From Colocasia esculenta (lineage: Eukaryota; Streptophyta; Magnoliopsida; Alismatales; Araceae): a stretch of 64,000 bases of DNA. Under the pieces are notes generated by a model. That model searched no databases, was not told the origin of the DNA, and saw only the letters and a list, made by a program, of their open reading frames with translations. This document shows, piece by piece, positions 57,732 to 64,000 of this stretch. Numbering within the stretch: the first letter of the stretch is position 1; each line of letters opens with the position of its first letter. The stretch is from the NCBI GenBank assembly GCA_014218235.1, contig CM024760.1:139887245-139951244 (forward strand). Reading direction: 5' to 3'. Made by a program: the position numbers and the translations under genes.

Positions 57732-59953
57732 TCAGTCCGAGCACTCCTTGTATTCCCCGTCCGAGTCCATGTTGCGAACCGTCGTGCTACGTGTGCGGCC
57801 AACCCAGCTGTTGTGCAGTGTTAGCAGGTCCACTTCCCCCACCTCGAGGCCAGGGGCACTCCTGATATTGTGTATCATGGGGAGGTTGATGATGTAGCCA
57901 CCGTGTTCTCCTCTTTGGGGCTGAGATGACAGGACCAGATTTGCTGTTGAGGATGTGGCAGCAGTGAAACATGGAGGAGTGGGTATACTTGCCATCGTGT
58001 GGGTGCCTCCTCTCTTGGTCTTTTTGCGGAGTGCATCGGCAAAAGACATCCGTGGCACTGTCGGTGAGGCTGCCATTTCAGAGATGGTAACAGGTGGTGC
58101 AGAGCTCTTTACCCCACGTGGAGATGGCATAGCTTCTTTTGCAAACTTTTTCGAGTCATCAAGAAGGCAGGAAGCAGGCGGGCTCCAAGCAGGGGCAGCA
58201 ACGTTTAAAGCGTGGGGTGTGCTCAGCTTCGACATGTTTCCATCCCCCTCAGAGTTTGTGGAGGCCGTCGGGGATGTGGCATTCAATTCTGCATCGCTAG
58301 GAGGAGGATTGGCATAGGCCAGATTTGATTGATCATCTATGCGAGGTTGTACGTCACAGGGAGTGGCATCCTCTGTTGACCTTTCAGTGGGCTCCGTAGC
58401 TGAACTATCATGGACATTATCACCCTCCGCTTTGGCAGTCTTGTGGGCCTGTCAAGGTGCTTGAACTATGGCAGAAGGTTGAGCAAAAGTGAGCACAGCA
58501 GTCACATGCGCTGGTTCAGTTTTCTGCAGTGGCATTCCATCGAGCACATGGTGGACATCTTGTTGTGCTACTATCTTGATTGGAACTTGAGAATTCTGGG
58601 CATCGGGATACACCATAGGATCATCCACCAAACTGCATCTCTCATGCTGGGTAGAGGTGGAAGGAAGTGTGTCATTTGCATTAGCACTTAATGGAGGACT
58701 GGTCTACATAGCAGGGAGATGTTTTGCATCGGCTTGGGGGACTTTAGTGTCTTGGGCAGGTACAACATAATCTACTGAGCTCCCAGGGGGAGATGTAGCT
58801 TGTTCAACAGGTGGAATGGGGCGCCACATTTGTTGAGTTTTGGACTGCAATGGGGGCTGTCCAGCTGGCTTATAAAATGACTTGTCTTCAGGGGGGCGAC
58901 CTACTCCATCAGTGGGTGGTCTCTTCTTGCATTTGGAGGCCACATGGCCAATGCGCCTGCAAGATGAGCAGAAAAAAGGTAGCTCCAGATACACTACTTC
59001 TTGCCAATAACCCTCTGCACCCAAGCCTACCCAGATTCGCTGAGGAAGCTTCTTTGTAATGTCCAGCTGGACATTTACTCGAGCGGCTTGGGTGCGTGTC
59101 AAGCACTGGGTGTTTCTGTCAATCTTGAGCACAGAACCAATGCTTCCAGCAATACTACATAGCATGGTAGAGTTGTAAAAGTTCACAGGAAGGCCTGGGA
59201 ATTCAACCCACACAGGAACAATGGGGTTGTCTTCATTTGGAGAGAAGTTGATGGTCCACTTGAAGAACCAGAATGGTCGGCCCTGGATTTGCAGGGCTTC
59301 CTTAAGCAGTAGCTGCAGGTAATCCTCCTTGTCCTGGAACCGAAACAACAGATGTTTTGCATCCATCGCACTGATTAGAAAGTCCCTCTTGAAATGGAAC
59401 CGTTGAGTCAGGTGGGATCTGATCTCATCAAATGGTGGCCGCCCTTTGGGAGTTCTAGCAATAATGGCCAGATCTAAAGTTTAACTGGAGGATGGACGAG
59501 CAGGGGTAGCACAGGGGGGGAAAAGGAGTTCTTTAGAACCTGGGCAAATGATGGCGGATCTACAGTGCCAGTTGTGTGGGGGAGCTTCTGAACACCAAAT
59601 GCTGATGGAGAGGAATCCGCTGGGTAAGGCCACCGTGGACCAGGTGCAGGGCCAGGGGTGGAGAGCCCAGCTGGAGCTGGGTCCACGACAGGGAGGTGGC
59701 CTTTGTCAGTAGCATCAGGCACACATATGGCAGCTGGAGGAGAGGAGGGCCCCAACAGCGGGGAAGCCTTGGACCAGGACGCAGCATCTTCCAGACTGGA
59801 GGGGACTGGCGCTCCTACGGTAGCTTGAGAAGATGAGGGCGCCAATAGTGGGAAAGCCCTAGCCCAGGACGCAGCATATGCCAGGGTGGGGTGGTTCGCA
59901 CCAGGGTGGGTTGGGGGAGGGGTCGCCCCCCCCCCCCCCCCCATGGCAGCCAT
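57732..59953 (-). pseudogene. LINE ORF1-like protein (DUF4283-type domain and zinc knuckle)
   Basis: ORF1 proteins of plant L1-type LINEs bind the element's RNA. The minus-strand ATG at 59953 begins MAAMGGGGG, followed by a Pro/Ala-rich region ending SFAQVLKNSF. The middle domain contains LLFRFQDKEDYLQLL, GRPFWFFKWTINFSPNED, VPVWVEFPGLPVNFYN, a pattern I recognise as DUF4283. It is followed by the CX2CX4HX4C knuckle CSSCRRIGHVASKC. The C-terminal part is Ser/Pro-rich with SFADALRKKTK and stops at 57732. A stop near 59480 and a frame break between 58700 and 58290 interrupt it. A C17 run at 59926-59942, encoding the glycines, may have an uncertain length. Confidence 0.82.
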
Positions 59954-60080
59954 GGTTGCCTACAGCAGGAACAGGGAAGGGGCGACCAGCAGCAACATTT
60001 TTTGACTGCGGAAGTCATGGGCGAGTTTGTGGGCGACATGCGTGACTCAAATGTGTTCCCAATATATAAATATTTACATT

Positions 60081-60790
60081 GCCATTAGCTACATGATCTC
60101 TAATGAAATGATATCTAACCTCTATGTGCTTCATTCTTAAGTGCTGAACTGAATTTTTGGTGAGATTTATCGCACTTGTGTTGTCACACAGCAATGAGAT
60201 GGTCTTGATATACAATCCATAGTCATCAAGCTGTTGTTTTATCCATAGGAGTTGAGTGCAACAGCTCCCAGCAGCTACGTACTTAGCTTCAGCTGTTGAT
60301 AGTTCTACTGAATTTTGCTTCTTTGAAGACCATGAAATCAAGCATCCTGCAAGAAATTGACAACTACCACTTGTGCTTTTTTTATCTACCTTGCATCTAG
60401 CGTAATCAGCATCAGAATATCCAACTAAGCTAGTTTCACATGATTTTGGATACCATAAGCCTAGATCATGAGTTTTAACTAAATATCTAAAAATTCATTT
60501 AACAGAAATTAAGTGGGATTCCTTAGGATCTACCTGATATCTTGCACACATGCATACACTAAATAAAATATCAAGTCTACTAGCTGTTAAGTATAGCAAT
60601 GATCCTATCAAACCTCTATAAAGTTTTTGATCTACTTTCTTACCATCTTTATCACTGTCTAACCTGGTGGATGTGCTCATTGGAGTGGACAGTGGTTTTA
60701 CATTGTCGAATCCAAACTTCTTTAGCAATTCTTTGGTATATTTGCTTGACAAATGTGTGTACCTTCTTTGCCTTGCTTGATTTGTAATCT
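60081..60790 (-). pseudogene. pol: Sirevirus B pol: RNase H and RT C-terminal part
   Basis: Minus-strand reading gives YTKELLKKFGFDNVKPLSTP, IGSLLYLTASRLDILFSVCM, VGYSDADYARC, MISWSSKKQNSVELSTAEAK, CDNTSAINLTKNSVQHLRMK and HFIRDHVANGN. Frame breaks are near 60490 and 60755. Very similar to A, so both derive from one family. Confidence 0.9.
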
Positions 60791-61445
60791 TAGGAAGTAA
60801 TTGAGTTTCCCATCATGCTCATCTCGAATTCTCTCTACATGAGCTTTTCGAAATACTTGCACAAAGATTCATCAGTAAATCCGAATATAATATCATCTAC
60901 ATAAATTTGCACAAGCAATATATTTTTAACTTTTGATTTGAAAAACAATGTGCTATCTACATGTCCTCTGACAAATCTATGGTTTAACAAAAATGCACTA
61001 AGTCTTTCGTACCATGCTCTAGGCGCTTGCTTTAAACCATATAATGCTTTATGCAATTTAAAAACATGATTTGGAAAATCTACATCATCAAAACCAATAG
61101 GTTGTTCTACATAGACTTCCTCCTTTATATATCCATTCAAAAATGCAGATTTTATATCCATTTGAAAAAGTTTTAAATCCAATGTAGATGCATAAGCAAG
61201 TAACATTCGAATAACCTCTAGTCTAGCCACTGGTGCATAGGTTTCATCGAAATCTATGCCCTCCTCTTGGGAATATCCTTGAGCTACCAGTCTAGCCTTG
61301 TTTCTAGTGATAACACCAGCTTCATCCAATTTTTTCCTGAACAACCATTTGGTGTCAATCACAGGATGATCTGATGGTCTCGGAACAAGGGACCAAACTT
61401 GGTTTCTCTTGAACTAATTGAGTTCATCTTGCATGGCTATAATCC
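60791..61445 (-). pseudogene. pol: Sirevirus B pol: reverse transcriptase
   Basis: Blocks NKARLVAQGYSQEEGIDFDE, YAPVARLEVIRMLLAYA, LFQMDIKSAFLNGYIKEEVY, LYGLKQAPRAWYERL and the catalytic YVDD (60892-60903) are open. A stop replaces the Gln after CKYFEKLM at about 60833, and a frameshift follows. It marks the place that corresponds to the CACTA insertion point in A, which is empty here. Confidence 0.9.
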
Positions 61446-62736
61446 AAGATTCATCAGATAGTGCTTCATTGACTATCTTTGGCTCAATTTTAGAAACGAA
61501 TGCTAAGTAATCGCAAGGAATAACATTACCTCTAGTTCTTACCCCAACCGATGGATCTCTAATGATGTTGTTCTTTGGGTGATCCTTTCTATATCTCCAC
61601 TCCTTTGGAAGATCATCATGTGTAATTTCCTTTCGTTGTAGTTCTTCCAAGGGTGGATCTTCCTCATCCTTGATTGATGTATCTTTCAGCTTCTTGGATA
61701 GACTTTCTGCATTCTCATCATCACTATCTACTTCCTTTCTCAAGGAAGGGTTAGACTCATCAAAAATAACATGAGCTGTTTGTTCAATTAATAAACTATG
61801 TTTATTAAAAACTCTATAGCCTTTGGGTTTAGAAGCATACCCTATAAAAATTCCTTCATCAAATTTGGAATCTAACTTACCGATGTCTCTCTTACCATTG
61901 TTGTGTATAAAGCATGGACATCCGAATGTTTTGAAGTGACTGATCTTGGGCTTCCTTCCCTTGTATAATTCATATGTTCTCTTCAGAATTGGCCTGATCA
62001 TCACTCTATCTATGATGTAACAAGCCGTGTTGATAGCTTCTACCCAGAAATATCTTGGAATATTATATTCTGATAACATTGTTCTGGCCATATCCAATAA
62101 TGTTATATTCTTCCTCTCAGCTACTCCATTTTGCTGAGGTGTCCTTGGTGCTGAGAAGTTGTGCTCAATACCTTGATCATCACAAAATTCTGCAAGTTTT
62201 TCATTTTGGAATTCTCCTCCATGATCTGAGCGAATACTTATTATGCTGAACTTCTTATCCTTTTGAACTAGCTTACTAAACTTCACAAAACTCTCGAAGG
62301 TATCATATTTATGCTCTAAGAAAGACACCCATGTAAATCTTGAGTAATCATCTACTATTATAAATCCAAAATTATTTCCTCCAAGACTTGTAGTTCTCAT
62401 TGGTCCAAACAGATCCATATGAAGTAATTCCAATGGTTTGAAGGTAGTTACCACTGTCTTTGACTTTAAGGAAGATTTAGCATGTTTTCCTTTTGCACAT
62501 GGTTCACAAGTACCTTCTATTCTTGAGCTTATCTTAGGCAGACCTTCCACTAAATCATGTTTAATTAGCTTCCTTATTCCATCTAAGCTGTAGTGACCCA
62601 ATCTTCTGTGCCATAGTTCAGCATTCTGATCTTTGTTTGCTGCTAGACAGACATCTTGTTCCTTCAATTCCTCTAGATGTAGTACATACAAATTCTTTTC
62701 TCTACAGGCTTCGAACACAGTTGCACCATCCTTCAT
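61414..62736 (-). pseudogene. pol: Sirevirus B pol: GAG-pre-integrase, integrase and linker
   Basis: The longest open pol segment in the window (440 codons). It holds LWHRRLGHYSLDG, CEPCAKGKH, first Asp in LHMDLFGP, second Asp in RSDHGGEF, Glu in NGVAERKN with 35 residues between the last two, FKTFGCPCFIHNN and GIFIGYASKPKGYRVFN, then the acidic linker to RT. Integrase motifs are all present. It ends in a stop directly after MQDELN at the RT start. Confidence 0.92.
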
Positions 62737-63025
62737 GATAAGACACTTAGACTCCTGAAATTTGATTTGGTGACCCTTGTCACACAGCTGGCTGATGCTT
62801 ATAAGATTGTGCTTGAGTCCATTGACACATAATACATCTTCTATAAGGGTTCTGTCTTAGCTTCCAATTGTTCCACAGCCGATCACTGAACCTTTTCCAT
62901 TATCGCCATAGGTCACTGTTCCTTCTTCATCTTTGATGTACGAAAATAATTTTCTGTTGCCTGTCATGTGCCTTGAACACCCGTTGTCCAGGTACCACTT
63001 GAATGATCTAAGACTTCCCTGCAAT
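62737..63025 (-). pseudogene. pol: Sirevirus B pol: protease region
   Basis: Reads SFKWYLDNGCSRHMTGN, then a GDNGKGSVIGC stretch and LKHNLISISQLCDKGHQ. The active-site triplet is Asp-Asn-Gly (Asn codon at 62983-62985) rather than Asp-Ser-Gly. A stop near 62860 breaks the frame. Confidence 0.85.
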
Positions 63026-63032
63026 AAATCAC

Positions 63033-63578
63033 TTAAAATTTAGGTACCCAAGTTCTTTTGGGTCCTTGCTGGTTAGTTTCTTCACCTTTTCTTTTAGGGA
63101 TCCATTTTAATTGCTTAGTTGTACAGGTTATTTTAGTATGTCCTAATTTATTGCAATGACTACAACATGATATATTATTTACCATTTTAATTGGTCTGTA
63201 TTTAATGTTAGATTTATATTCAATGTTTTGTTCATGTATGAATTTAGGGGTTGGATAGATTTTAGGATGAATGATTGTTTCTTCGTTATCGGGAGGAATA
63301 TATCCTAAACCATGCTTTTTCTTACCAGCTCTTCTTAATCCTTTTAGTATTAGAGATGATTTTCTATTTGCATGTTTTTCAATTGTGTTAGTTAGATATT
63401 CATTATCTTTTGTTAGTGTGTCAACTTCCTTTTTATGTTTACTTAAGATTTCCTGGTTTTCTAGATCTGTTATATGTTCATTTTTATCTTTTAGATCTTC
63501 ACATAATAATTCATTTCTTCTTTTAAGTTCGGAGTTTTGTTTTTCTAGTTGTTCAGTTTTAGATTTTAGATCTGAGTT
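63033..63578 (-). pseudogene. gag: Sirevirus B gag, C-terminal part
   Basis: The minus strand reads a charged coiled coil (LKSKTEQLEKQNSELKRRNE and ENEHITDLENQE-like repeats), a basic stretch, and the zinc knuckle CSHCNKLGHTKITC, ending TWVPKF and a stop (63033-63035). It matches A 2130-2678. The upstream gag, with first knuckle and N-terminal domain, is separated by the gypsy LTR that starts at 63579. Apparent coding continuing into that LTR is not part of gag. Confidence 0.88.
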
Positions 63579-64000
63579 TGTGACGACCCTCGCTATGCCG
63601 GTACGGTTGTACCAACCCACGTCGACACGACGAAGATCACCACAGCGGGACATTTACCCGACACTATCATTCGATTGAGATGTACACAAATATAAGTACA
63701 AAGTAGCGGAAGAAAAGACTACTGTCTTTCATTTCATCATCCACATTGACATCCACAGTCCATATAGCAAATAAAGGAAAGCTAAAGCTTACTTAACTGA
63801 AATTTAAACAAGGTACATTGTCCACATAACTACAATTTTATCATCAAATTACATAGTTTGTTCACAATTACATAATAGTTCAATACAATGCCTCAAATTA
63901 CATACCATGAAAGCGAAATATAACAATAACGACTCCGCCCAGCTACTCTCCGCACTCGGAGTCGCTCTCCACTGTCTCTTCCAAAAGATGTAGGGTCACC
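63579..64000 (-). repeat. Gypsy LTR, partial (runs off the window)
   Basis: Starts TGTGACGACCCTCGC and follows the same order of words as the solo LTR at 23769 (CCGGTACGGT, CCCACGTCG, GGGACATTTACCC, AGTAGCGGAAG, CATCATCCACATT). It interrupts gag of element B. Only the first 422 bases are visible, so it could be a solo LTR or the 3' LTR of a minus-strand element. Confidence 0.85.

Larger units (their letters stand above)
57519..60067 (-). mobile_element. ORF1-only LINE-type retrotransposon
   Basis: A 2.5 kb insertion in RNase H of element B, flanked by a 13-bp duplication. It encodes only a LINE ORF1-like protein and no endonuclease or reverse transcriptase. The 3' end on the minus strand is AT-rich (CAAAAATATATA) instead of a long A-tail. 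Typical truncated LINEs lose the 5' part and keep ORF2; this one keeps ORF1 and lacks ORF2. It probably moved with proteins supplied by a complete LINE. Confidence 0.8.

Noticed and set aside
57955..58317. A plus-strand 120-codon frame within the LINE
   Set aside because: Shadow of the minus-strand ORF1 C-terminal part, which has the recognisable features.

Overview
The window is plant nuclear DNA, almost certainly from a flowering plant. It holds no intact host gene. Nearly all of it is nested transposable elements: three Sirevirus-type Ty1/copia elements (called A, B and C here), a pol-less copia derivative present as a tandem array (D), Ty3/gypsy LTRs of one broad family, a CACTA DNA transposon and an ORF1-only LINE. 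The plant assignment rests on the element types (LTRs ending in TG/CA, primer-binding sites matching the initiator tRNA-Met, CACTA termini) and on captured fragments of plant genes (LEUNIG_HOMOLOG-like, PDR-type ABCG transporter, EMB8-like hydrolase). The species cannot be named from this sequence.

Left third (1-22064). Element A lies on the plus strand: 3' part of its 5' LTR, primer-binding site, decayed gag and pol, a large envelope-position ORF (ORF3), two polypurine tracts and a complete 3' LTR of about 2.03 kb. Its reverse transcriptase is split just after the YVDD region by a 9.9 kb CACTA element (4871-14784). The CACTA element has no recognisable transposase. It carries exon-intron fragments of three unrelated host genes, all on the minus strand in the order EMB8-like, ABCG, LEUNIG_HOMOLOG-like (a Pack-CACTA structure).

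Middle (22065-37383). Element C, an older minus-strand sirevirus, was hit in ORF3 by A. Its RT carries a 3.29 kb solo gypsy LTR with a perfect 5-bp target duplication. Beyond C are LTR fragments, a TCGCGAC-rich segment of unknown nature, and a minus-strand gypsy element F (3' LTR plus a decayed integrase/chromodomain end) that is cut by element B.

Right part (37384-64000). Element B is a minus-strand sirevirus: 3' LTR, ORF3, pol, and the end of gag. It has three insertions: composite D inside ORF3 (41401-55872), an ORF1-only LINE inside pol (57519-60067, flanked by a 13-bp duplication), and a gypsy LTR inside gag that runs off the window. Composite D reads LTR-internal-LTR-LTR-LTR-internal-LTR. 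Its five LTRs of about 1.4 kb are nearly identical, and the direct LTR-LTR junctions hold only a 10-11 bp remnant of the primer-binding site.

The elements act as substrates for one another rather than as a pathway. The order of events read from the nesting is: C and F first; then the solo-LTR event in C and the insertions of A (into C) and B (into F); then CACTA into A and D, LINE and gypsy LTR into B. The most unusual features are the tandem LTR array of D with its PBS-remnant junctions and duplicated primer-binding site, and the three-gene CACTA capture.
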